This document shows positions 17,262-26,519 of a DNA stretch of 36,623 bases, piece by piece (positions within the stretch are counted from its first letter, which is position 1; each line of letters starts with the position of its first letter). A program made the position numbers and the translations under genes. Location of the stretch: contig JAPPFW010000017.1 of assembly GCA_028821575.1 (NCBI GenBank), forward strand, positions 34,328 through 70,950, in the 5' to 3' direction. Under the pieces are notes generated by a model. It made no database searches, was not told the origin of the DNA, and saw only the letters and a program-made list of their open reading frames with translations. The DNA comes from a bacterium. GTDB taxonomy: Bacteria > Actinomycetota > Acidimicrobiia > Spongiisociales > Spongiisociaceae.

Positions 17262-18638
17262 TCAGGACACGCCACGGCCGGCCACGGACCGGTAGACATC
17301 CGAATACCGAGCAGCGGACATGACCCAGGAGAAGTCGGTTGACATGGCGTTGGTCTGTAGCCGCCGCCAGTCTCTGGGGTGGTGGGTGAGGATGCGGCCG
17401 GCGCGGCGGATGGTCTTCAACAGGCTCTTGGGCGTGAAGGACCTGAAGCCGAAACCGGTCCCTCGCTGCGGGTCTTCGTCAAGGTCGACGACGGTATCGG
17501 CCAGACCCCCGGTGAGCCGCACGATCGGCACCGCTCCGTAGCGCATCGCGTACATCTGGCCCAGACCGCACGGTTCGAACAGGGAGGGCATGAGGAAGGC
17601 GTCGATGCCCGCGGAGACTAGGCGGGCGAGATCCTCTGTGTATGGGGCGTGCCACACCGACTCCGGGTTCCGGGCCGCCCAACCGTCGACCATCCCGTCC
17701 AGGTCCCCGTTTCCCACCACGACCAGCCGGAATCCCTCCTCCACCAAGCGATCCATGGACGGGTCGAGCAGGGCGATTCCCTTCTGGTCGGTGAGGCGGG
17801 TGACCATTCCCAGCAGCATCCTTCCCGGGTCGAGGCCCGATAGCCGGAGGATTGCTCGTCTTGCTTGGTCCCTGCCCTGTAGGTCCGTCGCTGTGAAAGG
17901 CGCCGGGAGTGTGGGATCGTTGCCCGGGTTCCAGGAGCCGGTGTCGATTCCATTGAGTATGCCGACCACGGGCTGTTCCAAGGTCCTGATGACTCCGTCA
18001 AGACCTCCGGACAGAGATGCGTCGGCGGAGAGCTCACGGGCGAACGTCGGGCTGACCGTTGTCACCGCATCGGCGCCCACCAGCCCGGCCTTGAGGTAGT
18101 TGGCCTGCCCATACCACTCGATGGATCCCGCCGGAGCCCGGTCCTCCGGCGTGGCCCCTACCAGATCGGCGGCCTCCGCGAGCGGACCAAGAATCGAGTA
18201 GAGCGAGTTGTGGATCGTGAACACCGTCGGGACGGGGGAGTGGAGGGCGGCGGGACCGGTGTGAGCGTCGTGCAGATGTACCAGGTCGTATCCGTCTGCC
18301 ATCTCGCGCACGGTCACCAAGAAACGGCCGAATCGTTGCCACTGGTCGTCGTAACCGGAACCGGGATCGGGCCCATAGATACCGGGACGGTCGAACGACC
18401 AGGGGTCGTCGACCAGCAGCACGGGTAGCCCGTCGCTGTCCACCCTGGCGATAGCGCGGGCCGGACCGGGAGCCTCCTCCTCGACCCCGAACCCGGCAAG
18501 GTGGCGGTATCGGGGTATCGCAACGGTGATGTCCACTCCGTCCCTCCGAAGTGCCCCGGCCAGACCCGCCACTGCCTCTCCGAGGCCCCCAGTCCGGGCC
18601 AGCGGCGAGCACTCGGCAGCGGCGATCAGCACTTTCAT
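17262..18638 (-). CDS. glgA: Glycogen (starch) synthase, GT5 family
   Basis: 458 residues from the ATG at 18638 (GAAGGGGG just upstream; another ATG lies 18 bases earlier). It adds glucose from ADP-glucose to alpha-1,4-glucan. The N-terminal catalytic region MKVLIAAAECSPLARTGGLG is that of GT5 synthases, but the lysine of the classical K-T-G-G-L motif is Arg15. Other motifs: FTIHNSLYSILG, GILNGIDTGSWNPGNDP, MVTRLTDQKG and the C-terminal PSLFEPCGLGQMYAMRYG with RLTGGLADTV. Length and domain pair are normal. No other glycogen gene is nearby. A TAGAAT box lies 34 bases upstream. Confidence 0.9.
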   Translation of the reverse strand: MKVLIAAAECSPLARTGGLGEAVAGLAGALRRDGVDITVAIPRYRHLAGFGVEEEAPGPARAIARVDSDGLPVLLVDDPWSFDRPGIYGPDPGSGYDDQWQRFGRFLVTVREMADGYDLVHLHDAHTGPAALHSPVPTVFTIHNSLYSILGPLAEAADLVGATPEDRAPAGSIEWYGQANYLKAGLVGADAVTTVSPTFARELSADASLSGGLDGVIRTLEQPVVGILNGIDTGSWNPGNDPTLPAPFTATDLQGRDQARRAILRLSGLDPGRMLLGMVTRLTDQKGIALLDPSMDRLVEEGFRLVVVGNGDLDGMVDGWAARNPESVWHAPYTEDLARLVSAGIDAFLMPSLFEPCGLGQMYAMRYGAVPIVRLTGGLADTVVDLDEDPQRGTGFGFRSFTPKSLLKTIRRAGRILTHHPRDWRRLQTNAMSTDFSWVMSAARYSDVYRSVAGRGVS

Positions 18639-18671
18639 GAGCGCCCCCTTCGCCATCGCTGCCGGAATACG

Positions 18672-18677
18672 ATTCTA
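18672..18677 (-). promoter_or_regulatory. -10 box TAGAAT of glgA
   Basis: TAGAAT on the minus strand predicts transcription from about 18665, leaving a leader of about 27 bases with the GGGGG ribosome site. Confidence 0.4.
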
Positions 18678-18743
18678 AGACCCGCCCTCCAGTCTCTCAG
18701 GCTACGGAACGCGGTCGGCCTCCTCGCGGGGTTGGGAGGTAGT

Positions 18744-18764
18744 TATGTTATTGTGGCGCCACAA
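18744..18764 (+). promoter_or_regulatory. Operator/promoter of third VapBC
   Basis: TTGTGGCGCCACAA (18751-18764) is a perfect 14-base palindrome ending on the first base of the start codon. TATGTT at 18744-18749 could be the -10 box, placing the transcription start inside the palindrome. Confidence 0.6.
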
Positions 18765-19024
18765 TGATGGTACGCACGCAGATCACGCTGGACGCCGAGC
18801 ATCATGCACGTGCGAAGGTCCGAGCTGCCGAACTCGGGGTCTCCTTCGCCGAATACATGCGCAGGTTGGTGGACCGAGATCTCTCAGAGTCACACTGTAG
18901 AACCGATCCCAGCCTCGTATTCGATCTCGGTACCTCAGGTGGCGCCGACATCGCGTCGGACAAGGACCGTATGCTAGGGGAAGCTATGGCCGCCGCGAAG
19001 CTCCCTCGTCGTTCCGGCTCTTGA
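18764..19024 (+). CDS. Ribbon-helix-helix antitoxin (third module)
   Basis: 86 residues, or 85 if the second ATG at 18767 is used. MVRTQITLDAEHHARAK and AAELGVSFAEYMRRLVDRDL form the strand and two helices of an RHH DNA-binding protein. The C-terminal part is charged and lower in complexity, as expected for the toxin-binding tail. The stop overlaps the toxin start as TTGA. The 14-base palindrome at the start codon is the likely operator. Confidence 0.85.
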   Translation: MMVRTQITLDAEHHARAKVRAAELGVSFAEYMRRLVDRDLSESHCRTDPSLVFDLGTSGGADIASDKDRMLGEAMAAAKLPRRSGS

Positions 19025-19437
19025 GCATCTTTGTCGACACCTCAGCGTGGTATGCGGCTGCGGATCGTGGTGACCGGCACAATCAACGGGCGAAGCTGTT
19101 GCTTGCGACCGCCTCCGAACCGCTTGTCACGAGCGATCACGTGCTGGTGGAGAGTTGGCGTCTTATCCATCATTCCATCTCGGCCCGAGCAGGTGAGACC
19201 TTCTGGGACGGGCTCCGCAGGGGTGTGGCCTCGGTCGAACAGACGGGCGCTTCTGACCTCGAGGCCGCATGGGCCATCGGAAGGCGCTTCCCCGACCAGG
19301 ACTTCTCGCTTGTCGATCGCACGTCCTTCTCGTTGATGCAGCGACTCGGGATCTCGAAGGTCATCACGTTCGCCCACGATTTCGCCGTGTTCCGGTACGG
19401 CCGCGACCTCAGATTGGCATTCGACGTGCTGAGGTAA
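19021..19437 (+). CDS. PIN-domain toxin (third module)
   Basis: 138 residues from TTG at 19021, overlapping the antitoxin stop. Metal-binding acids: Asp6 in FVDTSAWYA, Glu44 in HVLVESWRL, the Asp of FSLVDRTSF and the Asp of FAHDFAVFR. The F-S-L-V-D-x-x-S-F pattern is that of the VapC/Rv0301-like PIN subgroup. The catalytic set is complete, so the toxin should be active. It belongs to a different subgroup from the toxins at 5615 and 16594. Confidence 0.87.
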   Translation: MSIFVDTSAWYAAADRGDRHNQRAKLLLATASEPLVTSDHVLVESWRLIHHSISARAGETFWDGLRRGVASVEQTGASDLEAAWAIGRRFPDQDFSLVDRTSFSLMQRLGISKVITFAHDFAVFRYGRDLRLAFDVLR

Positions 19438-19496
19438 CGTGACCAACAACGCCTGTTGGCTGGTAGCCGTCTCACCATCCACCACCCAGCACTAGG

Positions 19497-19502
19497 TAAG
19501 CT
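19497..19502 (+). promoter_or_regulatory. -10 box TAAGCT, leaderless start of gatC
   Basis: TAAGCT ends seven bases before the ATG at 19510 and no ribosome site lies between. Confidence 0.5.
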
Positions 19503-19509
19503 TCCCGAC

Positions 19510-19806
19510 ATGCCCGTCGACATCGATATCTCCCATGTGGCGCGCCTGGCGCGGCTCCGCCTGTCCCCTGAGGAACTGGAGACCTACGGTCGGCAGTGCC
19601 GCGATCTTCTCGAGCACGTGGCCCGGATCCAAGCCGTGGACACAGGCGGGGTGGAGCCGACCTCCCATCCCCTTCCGATGACGAACCGTTTCCGTGAGGA
19701 CCGGGTCACGCCGGACACCGTCCTGGACCGCGAGGAGGTTCTCGGCCAGGCGCCCAACGCGGAGGCGGAGTTCTTCCGGGTGCCGCCGGCGATCGAAGAC
19801 GCCTGA
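19510..19806 (+). CDS. gatC: Asp/Glu-tRNA amidotransferase subunit C
   Basis: 98 residues. The sequence [19 protein letters not shown] and FREDRVTP are the signatures of GatC, the small linker that wraps GatA and GatB. The start at 19510 gives the family beginning and fits the -10 box seven bases upstream; the frame extends further but without conserved residues. Its TGA shares one base with the ATG of gatA. First gene of the gatCAB operon. Confidence 0.93.
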   Translation: MPVDIDISHVARLARLRLSPEELETYGRQCRDLLEHVARIQAVDTGGVEPTSHPLPMTNRFREDRVTPDTVLDREEVLGQAPNAEAEFFRVPPAIEDA

Positions 19807-21290
19807 TGGGGCGGTTTTCCATCCGGGGAGCTGCCCGGGCATTGCGCGACGGGTCGACCACGGCGGCGCAGCTGGCCGAACAGGTGCTGGCGAGGTGCTC
19901 GATGGTCGAGGCGCAGGTCCATGCTTACCTCACGCTCGATACCGATGGGCTGCGGGCGGCGGCGCACGAAGCGGACGAAGCCCTGGCGGCCGGCGAGGAT
20001 CTTGGTCCCCTGCACGGGATCCCCATCGCCCTCAAGGACAACATGGCCACGCGCGGCATGGAGACCACCGCCGGCTCGAAAATCCTGTCCGGCTACCACC
20101 CTCCCTATGACGCCACCGCGGTCCGACGTCTTCGGGACTCGGGGGCGTTGATCACCGGCAAGGCCAACCTCGACGAGTTCGCCATGGGGTCGTCGACCGA
20201 GAACTCGGCTTACGGCCCTACCCGTAACCCCTGGAACACCGACCGGGTTCCCGGAGGGTCGTCGGGTGGCAGCGCGGCGGCCGTGGCTGCCCGAATGGCC
20301 TTCGGGGCGCTCGGCTCCGACACCGGTGGGTCGATCCGCCAGCCCGCCTCGCTCTGCGGCATCGTCGGGGCCAAGCCCACCTACGGAGCGGTGAGCCGCT
20401 ACGGCCTGATCGCCTTCGCCTCCTCCCTCGACCAGATCGGCCCGCTGACCCACACGGTCGAAGATGCCGCTCTGCTACTCGACGCGGTCAGCGGGCACGA
20501 CCCGCTCGACGCGACCTCCTATCCCGGAGAGGTGCCCCGAGCGGGGGAGAGGCTCGGTCGTGGACTCGACGGGGTGCGGGTCGGGGTCGTCAGCGAGATG
20601 GGGGGCGCCGATGCTGTGGAGCCGGATGTCGAGGCGTCCTTCGCGGCGATGGTGGCGGCGATGGAGGGCGCCGGAGCGAGGATCGTCGAGGTGTCCCTCC
20701 CTTCCACGATGGAAGCGTTGTCGGCCTACTACCTGATCGCTCCTGCCGAGTGCTCGGCCAACCTGGCCCGCTTCGACGGGGTCCGCTACGGCCTGCGGGT
20801 CAACGGGGCCACCACCGAGGAGATGATGTCGCGGACCAGGGCCGAGGGCTTCGGACCGGAGGTCACACGCCGGGTCCTGCTGGGGACCTTCGCCTTGTCG
20901 GCCGGGTACCACGAAGCCTTCTACGGCCAGGCCCAGAAGGTGCGCACGTTGGTGCGGCGGGACTTCGCCCGCGCCTACGAGCGGTGCGACGTGCTCGTGT
21001 CACCCACCAGCCCGACCACCGCGTTCCGGCTCGGCGACCGTACGGAGGATCCCATGTCCATGTACGTGAGCGACGTGTTCACGATTCCCTCCAACCTGTC
21101 GGGCGATCCCGCCATCAGCGTTCCGATCGGCCTCGACCGCCGGGGGTTGCCGATCGGGTTCCAGGTTATGGCCCCTGCTCTCGGCGAAGCGATCATGTTC
21201 CAGGTGGCCGAGGCCGTCGAGACCCTGGCCGGCTTCGACACCACCGTGCCCTACGACGCGGACTTCGGTCTCCGGGGAGGTGTCAGGTGA
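19806..21290 (+). CDS. gatA: Asp/Glu-tRNA amidotransferase subunit A
   Basis: 494 residues. GatA is the glutaminase of the complex, releasing ammonia that is channelled to GatB. The amidase triad is complete: K77 in IALKDN, the cis-Ser S152 in [11 protein letters not shown] and the nucleophile S176 in [12 protein letters not shown]. The further regions YGPTRNPW and SPTSPTTAF are typical. It is translationally joined to gatC (TGATG) and to gatB (GTGA). Full length, no anomaly seen. Confidence 0.96.
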   Translation: MGRFSIRGAARALRDGSTTAAQLAEQVLARCSMVEAQVHAYLTLDTDGLRAAAHEADEALAAGEDLGPLHGIPIALKDNMATRGMETTAGSKILSGYHPPYDATAVRRLRDSGALITGKANLDEFAMGSSTENSAYGPTRNPWNTDRVPGGSSGGSAAAVAARMAFGALGSDTGGSIRQPASLCGIVGAKPTYGAVSRYGLIAFASSLDQIGPLTHTVEDAALLLDAVSGHDPLDATSYPGEVPRAGERLGRGLDGVRVGVVSEMGGADAVEPDVEASFAAMVAAMEGAGARIVEVSLPSTMEALSAYYLIAPAECSANLARFDGVRYGLRVNGATTEEMMSRTRAEGFGPEVTRRVLLGTFALSAGYHEAFYGQAQKVRTLVRRDFARAYERCDVLVSPTSPTTAFRLGDRTEDPMSMYVSDVFTIPSNLSGDPAISVPIGLDRRGLPIGFQVMAPALGEAIMFQVAEAVETLAGFDTTVPYDADFGLRGGVR

Positions 21291-22735
21291 GCTGGGAGGC
21301 GGTGATCGGGCTGGAGACCCACGTAGAACTCTCCACCCGCTCGAAGATGTTCTGCGGGTGCCCGGCCCGGTTCGACGCCCCTCCCAACACCAACGTGTGC
21401 CCGGTCTGCCTGGGGCTTCCTGGCGCCCTGCCCGTACCCAACCGGGAGGCGATCAACCGCATCATGCAGATCGGTCTTGCCCTCAACTGTTCGGTGACCC
21501 CCGGACCGGTCTTTCACCGCAAGAACTACTTCTACGCCGACCTGCCCAAGAACTACCAGATATCCCAGTTCGACCTGCCCGTCTGCGTCGATGGCTACCT
21601 GGATGTGGGCGGTGACCACGGAGGACGGGTCCGTATCGAACGGGTGCACCAGGAGGAGGACACCGGCAAGAGCACCCATGTGGGGGGTGACGGCCGGATC
21701 ACTGCTGCGGAGTACTCGCTCCTGGACTTCAACCGCTCCGGTGTGCCGCTGGTGGAGATCGTCACCCGTCCTGACATCCGGTCCGCCTCCCAGGCCCGCG
21801 CCTACGGACAGGAGTTGCGCCTGCTGGTCGAAGCGCTCGGGGTGTCCGACGTTCGGCTCGAAGAGGGCTCGATACGTTTCGACGCGAACGTCTCGGTCCG
21901 CCCTGGTTCCGATGCGCCGCTGGGAACGAAGGTCGAGATCAAGAACATGAACTCGTTCCGGTCGCTGGAACGGGCGGTCGCCTACGAGATCCAACGCCAG
22001 ACTGCCCGCCTGGCAATGGGCGAGTCGATCGTCATGGAGACGCGGCACTGGGACGAGGAGGCGGGCGTAACCCGTGGCGGCCGGACCAAGGAGGGAAGCT
22101 CGGATTACCGCTACTTCCCGGATCCCGATCTCGTGCCGATGGACATAGATCGGTCTTGGGCGGATGAGATGGCCAGGCTGCTCCCGGAACTGCCCTCCCA
22201 GCGCCGATCCCGTTACGAGAGCATGGGGATAGACCCCGCCCAGGCGGGAACTCTGGCGGTGGCGGACCACAGCCTGCGGGAGCTGTTCGAGGAAGCGGTG
22301 CAGGCGGGAGCGGAACCGGTCCAGTCCGGCAACTGGGTCACCGGGGAGGTGGTGGCCGAACTGCGACGGTCCGGGCAGTCCTCGCCGGAGGGAGCGCGCC
22401 TGCGTGGTCCGGATCTGGCCCGGCTGCTGAAGATGGTCGAGGGCGGGGAGTTGTCAAGATCGGCCGCCCGCGAGGTGCTCGCCGGGGTGATGGCCGGTGA
22501 AGGTTCGCCCGAGGAGGTAGCCACCGCCCGGGATCTCCTGCAGATCTCCGACACGAGCGTGCTCGAGGCCGCGGTAGATGCGGTGCTGGCGAGCCATCCG
22601 GCCGAGTTCGATCGCCTGGCGGCGGGAGAACGCAAGCTGATCGGCTTCTTCGTAGGCCAGGTGATGCGCAGGACCCGGGGCAAAGCCGACCCCAAGCGGG
22701 CGAGCAGCCTGATCAGGGATCGCGCCGGGCTCTGA
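21287..22735 (+). CDS. gatB: Asp/Glu-tRNA amidotransferase subunit B
   Basis: 482 residues from GTG at 21287 overlapping the gatA stop. GatB activates the mischarged tRNA with ATP and receives ammonia. Signatures: [12 protein letters not shown], the zinc cysteines MFCGC and [41 protein letters not shown] and EIKNMNSF. The tail has the helical and YqeY-like domains that contact the tRNA elbow (ending [15 protein letters not shown]). With gltX at 27818 and no GlnRS in the window, the complex probably makes Gln-tRNA(Gln), and perhaps Asn-tRNA(Asn). Confidence 0.96.
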   Translation: MSWEAVIGLETHVELSTRSKMFCGCPARFDAPPNTNVCPVCLGLPGALPVPNREAINRIMQIGLALNCSVTPGPVFHRKNYFYADLPKNYQISQFDLPVCVDGYLDVGGDHGGRVRIERVHQEEDTGKSTHVGGDGRITAAEYSLLDFNRSGVPLVEIVTRPDIRSASQARAYGQELRLLVEALGVSDVRLEEGSIRFDANVSVRPGSDAPLGTKVEIKNMNSFRSLERAVAYEIQRQTARLAMGESIVMETRHWDEEAGVTRGGRTKEGSSDYRYFPDPDLVPMDIDRSWADEMARLLPELPSQRRSRYESMGIDPAQAGTLAVADHSLRELFEEAVQAGAEPVQSGNWVTGEVVAELRRSGQSSPEGARLRGPDLARLLKMVEGGELSRSAAREVLAGVMAGEGSPEEVATARDLLQISDTSVLEAAVDAVLASHPAEFDRLAAGERKLIGFFVGQVMRRTRGKADPKRASSLIRDRAGL

Positions 22736-22782
22736 TCCCGGTCGCCGATGCGGAAAGTCACTGGGACCCCGGCGGGGTTCCT

Positions 22783-22788
22783 TAAGCT
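22783..22788 (+). promoter_or_regulatory. -10 box TAAGCT, leaderless start
   Basis: TAAGCT ends six bases before the ATG at 22795, the same hexamer as upstream of gatC. Confidence 0.5.
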
Positions 22789-22794
22789 GGACGG

Positions 22795-23028
22795 ATGCCC
22801 GATTCCTGGGATACGAGCCAGAGCGGTATCGGCGGGATCGTCGATCGGATGGGTTCGATCTTCGAGCCGCTGAGTGCCTACGTCCCGCTGGAGGTCGTGC
22901 TGGTGGTGGCGGTAGGCGCCAGCGCGATGGTCGTCTGGTGGCTTGCCCGCAAGCTTGTGAAACTGGCGCTCTACGCCGCGATCGTGGGCGGCGCCGCGTG
23001 GGTGTGGTACTTCGGCGTACCAATCTGA
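22795..23028 (+). CDS. Small membrane protein, unknown
   Basis: 77 residues. The N-terminal half is soluble and amphipathic (SGIGGIVDRMGSIFEPLSAY). Two hydrophobic stretches follow at about 33-51 and 56-75, separated by a basic RKLVK turn, so both ends probably face the same side. No motif is recognised. It has its own TAAGCT box six bases before the ATG, which supports it as a real gene despite its size. It is convergent with pgpA. Confidence 0.6.
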   Translation: MPDSWDTSQSGIGGIVDRMGSIFEPLSAYVPLEVVLVVAVGASAMVVWWLARKLVKLALYAAIVGGAAWVWYFGVPI

Positions 23029-23046
23029 GCGAGGACTGAGCCGACC

Positions 23047-23502
23047 TCAGCCCAGGCCCAGAACCGATTGGGCAATCCAGGCCGCTCCCAGTCCCCACAG
23101 CCCCGCCACCACGTCGTCAGCCGTGATCCCCAAACCACCCGGGAGGGCCTCGGCCTTGCTCACGAATGGGAAACGCTTGGTGATGTCGGCGATCCGGAAG
23201 ACTACGAACCCGATCAGCGCAGGCCCGACCCCCACGCCGATGGTGGCAACGAAAGTTCCGGCTGCCTCGTCGATCACCACCCATGCCGGGTCGCCCTCGC
23301 CGGAGAACCGCCCGCTCGCCCATATCGACAAGGCGGTCACCACCAGCGCGGCCAGGAGTTGAGCCGTCCAACCGGCCCGACCGAGGAGCAGGGCCGGAAC
23401 CAGCGTTACCAACCCTGCCACCGTTCCCGATCCCGCGTCCACTCCGCGGAACCGCCGGAGGATCAAACCGCACCCGAACCATGAAGCGAGAACTCTGTCC
23501 AT
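23047..23502 (-). CDS. pgpA: Phosphatidylglycerophosphatase A family protein
   Basis: 151 residues. PgpA dephosphorylates phosphatidylglycerol phosphate in membrane lipid synthesis. The family motifs are present: GSGTVAGLVTLVPALLL, DPAWVVIDEAAG (the D-P-x-x-x-V-x-D-E-x-x-G acid cluster), FRIADITKRFPF and the C-terminal GGLGITADDVVAGL. Four hydrophobic segments agree with the family. AGGCTA on the plus strand, read as TAGCCT on the minus strand, ends seven bases before the ATG, indicating a leaderless start. Confidence 0.88.
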   Translation of the reverse strand: MDRVLASWFGCGLILRRFRGVDAGSGTVAGLVTLVPALLLGRAGWTAQLLAALVVTALSIWASGRFSGEGDPAWVVIDEAAGTFVATIGVGVGPALIGFVVFRIADITKRFPFVSKAEALPGGLGITADDVVAGLWGLGAAWIAQSVLGLG

Positions 23503-23509
23503 CCCGGCG

Positions 23510-23515
23510 AGGCTA
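23510..23515 (-). promoter_or_regulatory. -10 box TAGCCT, leaderless start of pgpA
   Basis: TAGCCT on the minus strand is separated from the ATG at 23502 by seven bases. Confidence 0.45.
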
Positions 23516-23572
23516 GTTCGGCTCCGCGTCCCGCACCTGCAGCGAGGCGGAGGAGGAGCATGCCGGGGTGGC

Positions 23573-23578
23573 TACCCT
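23573..23578 (+). promoter_or_regulatory. -10 box TACCCT, leaderless start of the S9 peptidase
   Basis: TACCCT ends eight bases before the ATG at 23587. An in-frame ATG at 23560 lies upstream of the box and is therefore less likely. Confidence 0.4.
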
Positions 23579-23586
23579 GCCCGGTC

Positions 23587-25512
23587 ATGCAACCGGCCGA
23601 CCTCGCCCTAATCACCTCGGTATCCGATCCGCAGGTCCACCCTGACGGTCGGCGGATCGCCTTCGTCGTGACCACTACCGATCTCGAAAAGGACCGGTAC
23701 AGGTCATCCGTCTGGCTCTGGGACGGTGAGGCTCGGCAGCTCACCTACGGGTCCGCCGATTCGTCTCCGCGGTGGTCGCCCGACGGCCGAACCCTGGCCT
23801 TCGTGAGGAAGGGTAGGGAGGAGAAGGATCCGACCCAGCTGGCGATCATGCCCGCCGACGGTGGGGAAGCCCGCGTGATCACCGAGTTCGAACTCGGCGC
23901 CAGGGCGCCGGCATGGTCACCCGACGGCGGCTCGATACTCGTCCTGGCCACCGGATGGCACGGCGAGTGGGCCGGTCTCGATGAGGACGAGCGGTCACGC
24001 AAGCCCCGGCGTATCACCGGTTTCGACGTCCGGCTGGACGATCAGGGATGGCGCCACGACCGCCGCACTTACGCCTACGTGGTGGACCCTCTCGGCGAGA
24101 CCCCTCCCCGACGGGTGGGTTCCTCCGACGAGTCCGAGTCCGAGCCCGCATGGTCGCCCGACGGCGGCAGGGTGGCCATGGTGACCCGCCGGGACAACCC
24201 GAGGTCTCTCGAGAGCGGCGCAGAGGTGGTCGAGGTCGAAGTGGACGGCGGTCGGGAGACACTGCGGGCCTGGCGTTCCGGCTACTTCTCGGTCGACTAC
24301 GACCCGGCGGGCAATCTGTACGGTATCGGTGATCCCTCCCCGGACTACCCATACGTCTGCTCCCTGTGGCGACTCGACGTGCGCCCCACTGACATCACCG
24401 GACATATGGACCGGAGTCTCAACGACCTCCTGACCTCCGGCGCTCTGGAGAAGCCGATCTGGCTGGAGAAGGGCTTCCTGGCCGGGATATCGGACCGCGG
24501 CCGAGCTTCGGTGATCGCCTTCGACCCGGGCGGAGGCGCGCGGACGGTGCTGGGCGGCGACAGGTTTATCACGGGACTCTCGAGAGCTGCATCGGGGAGG
24601 CTGGCTTTCACCGCCACCGACCCCACCTGCCCGGGTGAGCTTTACGAACTGACCCCCGGGGGTGAGGAACGGCGCCTGACGGACTTCAACCGGGATATCC
24701 GTTCCTCGGGGGGGCTGGTCCGACCGGAGTCCTTCCAGGTCGAGAGCACTCCGGCCGTCGAGGTGGACGCGTGGCTCTTCAAGCCGGAAGGCGACGGTCC
24801 ATTCCCGGTGCTGCTCAACATCCACGGAGGGCCGGCCTCGGAGTACGGCTTCTATTTCTTCGACGAGTTCCAGGTCTACGTCTCCGCCGGCTACGCGGTG
24901 GTGGCCTGCAACCCGCGCGGCTCGGAGGGTCGAGGCCACGACTGGCTCCGGGCGGTCACTGGCGAAGGCTGGGGGAGGGTCGACGTGGAGGACATCACCG
25001 CGGTCGTCGACCACGCCCTGAGCAATGACGACCGCCTCGACGCCAACCGCGTGGGGATCATGGGCGGTTCCTACGGGGGTTTCCTCACGGCGTGGACCAT
25101 CGCCCGTGACCACCGGTTCCGCTCGGCGGTGGTCGAGCGGGCCCTCATCGATTGGGAGTCGTTCGGCGGTACGTCCGATATCAACCGCGACTTCGCCGGG
25201 CTCTACCTGCACCCCGCCACCCCCGAGGACCATCAGGCCCTGTGGGATGCCAGCCCCATCGCCACCGCCGGCCGGGTCAACACCCCGACCCTCATCATCC
25301 ACTCGGAGGACGACCTGCGGTGCCCGATCGGCCAGGCCGAGCAGTTCTTCACGGCGCTGCTCCGGAAGGGGGTCGAGGTGGAGATGATCCGCTTCCCCGG
25401 CGAGGGACACGAGTTGAGCCGCAGCGGAGCACCCCGCCACCGGGTCGAGCGTTTCGAGCACATCCTCGCCTGGCACGACCGCCACCTCGGCGGTGATACG
25501 GCAACCACCTGA
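23587..25512 (+). CDS. S9 (prolyl oligopeptidase/acylaminoacyl) peptidase
   Basis: 641 residues. The first ~380 form a beta-propeller with repeated W-S-P-D-G units (RWSPDGRTLAFVR, AWSPDGGSILVLA, AWSPDGGRVAMVT) that filters substrates by size. The C-terminal alpha/beta-hydrolase has the triad S495 in GGSYGGF, D576 in HSEDDLRCPIG and H608 in GEGHELSRSG. The H-S-E-D-D-L-R-C-P form is closest to acylaminoacyl-peptidase/DPP-IV-like S9C enzymes. There is no signal peptide, so it is probably a cytoplasmic oligopeptidase. It has its own promoter and is followed by ilvE. Confidence 0.92.
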   Translation: MQPADLALITSVSDPQVHPDGRRIAFVVTTTDLEKDRYRSSVWLWDGEARQLTYGSADSSPRWSPDGRTLAFVRKGREEKDPTQLAIMPADGGEARVITEFELGARAPAWSPDGGSILVLATGWHGEWAGLDEDERSRKPRRITGFDVRLDDQGWRHDRRTYAYVVDPLGETPPRRVGSSDESESEPAWSPDGGRVAMVTRRDNPRSLESGAEVVEVEVDGGRETLRAWRSGYFSVDYDPAGNLYGIGDPSPDYPYVCSLWRLDVRPTDITGHMDRSLNDLLTSGALEKPIWLEKGFLAGISDRGRASVIAFDPGGGARTVLGGDRFITGLSRAASGRLAFTATDPTCPGELYELTPGGEERRLTDFNRDIRSSGGLVRPESFQVESTPAVEVDAWLFKPEGDGPFPVLLNIHGGPASEYGFYFFDEFQVYVSAGYAVVACNPRGSEGRGHDWLRAVTGEGWGRVDVEDITAVVDHALSNDDRLDANRVGIMGGSYGGFLTAWTIARDHRFRSAVVERALIDWESFGGTSDINRDFAGLYLHPATPEDHQALWDASPIATAGRVNTPTLIIHSEDDLRCPIGQAEQFFTALLRKGVEVEMIRFPGEGHELSRSGAPRHRVERFEHILAWHDRHLGGDTATT

Positions 25513-25543
25513 GAGTGGCATCGTGAGTGGTGCAGGACCGTTC

Positions 25544-25549
25544 TAAGAT
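25544..25549 (+). promoter_or_regulatory. -10 box TAAGAT, leaderless start of ilvE
   Basis: TAAGAT ends seven bases before the ATG at 25557; no ribosome site. Confidence 0.5.
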
Positions 25550-25556
25550 GGCGGGT

Positions 25557-26468
25557 ATGGATACGGCGAGATACATCTGGATGGACGGTCGGCTGGTCGA
25601 CTTCGAGGACGCCACCGTACATGTACTGACCCACGCTTTGCACTACGGGACCGGAGTCTTCGAGGGCATCCGGGCCTACGAGGCCGCGGGTGGCACGGCC
25701 GTATTCCGCCTCCGGGAGCACATCGACCGCATGATCCGCTCCGCCAAGGCGTACCAGATGGACATCGGTTACACGTCCGACGAGTTGGTCGAGGCCTCCA
25801 AGGAGGTGGTCCGCGCCAACGAGTTCAGATCCGCCTACATCCGCCCGATCGTGTTCCTCGGGCTCGGCGCCCTCGGCCTCGACCCGCGCAACGCCAAGGT
25901 CCAGGCCGCTATCATCACCTGGCAGTGGGGCGCCTACCTGGGGGAGGAGGGGATCCGCAACGGTATCCGGGTCAAGGTCTCGTCTTGGAGGCGCTTCTCC
26001 CACGACGCCTTCCCCAACGCCAAGGCGACGGGGACCTACATCAACTCGATCCTGGCCAAGCGGGATGCGGTCATCGACGGTTACGACGAGGCGCTGATGC
26101 TCAACAGCGACGGGGGGATCTCGGAGGGATCCGGAGAGAACCTGTTCCTCATCCGGGACAGCATCGTCTACACCCCGCCCCTGTCGGCGGGCTGCCTCGA
26201 CGGTGTGACCCGTAACTCGGTGATGACCCTCCTCTCCGACGACGGGTACGAGGTAAGGGAGAAGGTGATCCACCGCTCGGACCTCTACTACTGCGACGAA
26301 CTGTTCATGACCGGGACCGCCGCCGAGGTGACGCCCGTCCGGGAGGTGGACAACCGCCCCGTCGGACCAGGATATCCCGGTCCGGTGACCCGCCGCGCCC
26401 AGCAGATATACGCCGACGCCTACACGGGCAAGCTCGATGCCTACACGCACTGGCTCGACTACATCTGA
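25557..26468 (+). CDS. ilvE: Branched-chain amino acid aminotransferase
   Basis: 303 residues. A fold-type IV PLP enzyme that transaminates Leu, Ile and Val with 2-oxoglutarate. Motifs: WMDGRLVDFEDATVHVLTHA, HYGTGVFEGIRAY, the PLP lysine K156 in PNAKATGTYINS, the EALMLNSDG turn with SEGSGENLFLI, and FMTGTAAEVTPV. These are the full signatures of class I IlvE rather than of D-amino-acid or aminodeoxychorismate enzymes. The start at 25557 follows a TAAGAT box by seven bases; the frame opens 30 bases earlier, in front of that box. Confidence 0.93.
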   Translation: MDTARYIWMDGRLVDFEDATVHVLTHALHYGTGVFEGIRAYEAAGGTAVFRLREHIDRMIRSAKAYQMDIGYTSDELVEASKEVVRANEFRSAYIRPIVFLGLGALGLDPRNAKVQAAIITWQWGAYLGEEGIRNGIRVKVSSWRRFSHDAFPNAKATGTYINSILAKRDAVIDGYDEALMLNSDGGISEGSGENLFLIRDSIVYTPPLSAGCLDGVTRNSVMTLLSDDGYEVREKVIHRSDLYYCDELFMTGTAAEVTPVREVDNRPVGPGYPGPVTRRAQQIYADAYTGKLDAYTHWLDYI

Positions 26469-26519
26469 GCGGGCGGCCGCGGTGCCCCCTCCGGATCCCG
26501 GCAGCGGCGGATCCATCTG

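Noticed and set aside
23995..26516. Two long minus-strand frames (508 and 427 codons) across the S9 peptidase and ilvE
   Set aside because: Antisense shadows of certain genes, Arg/Gly/Val-rich, without motifs or ribosome sites.
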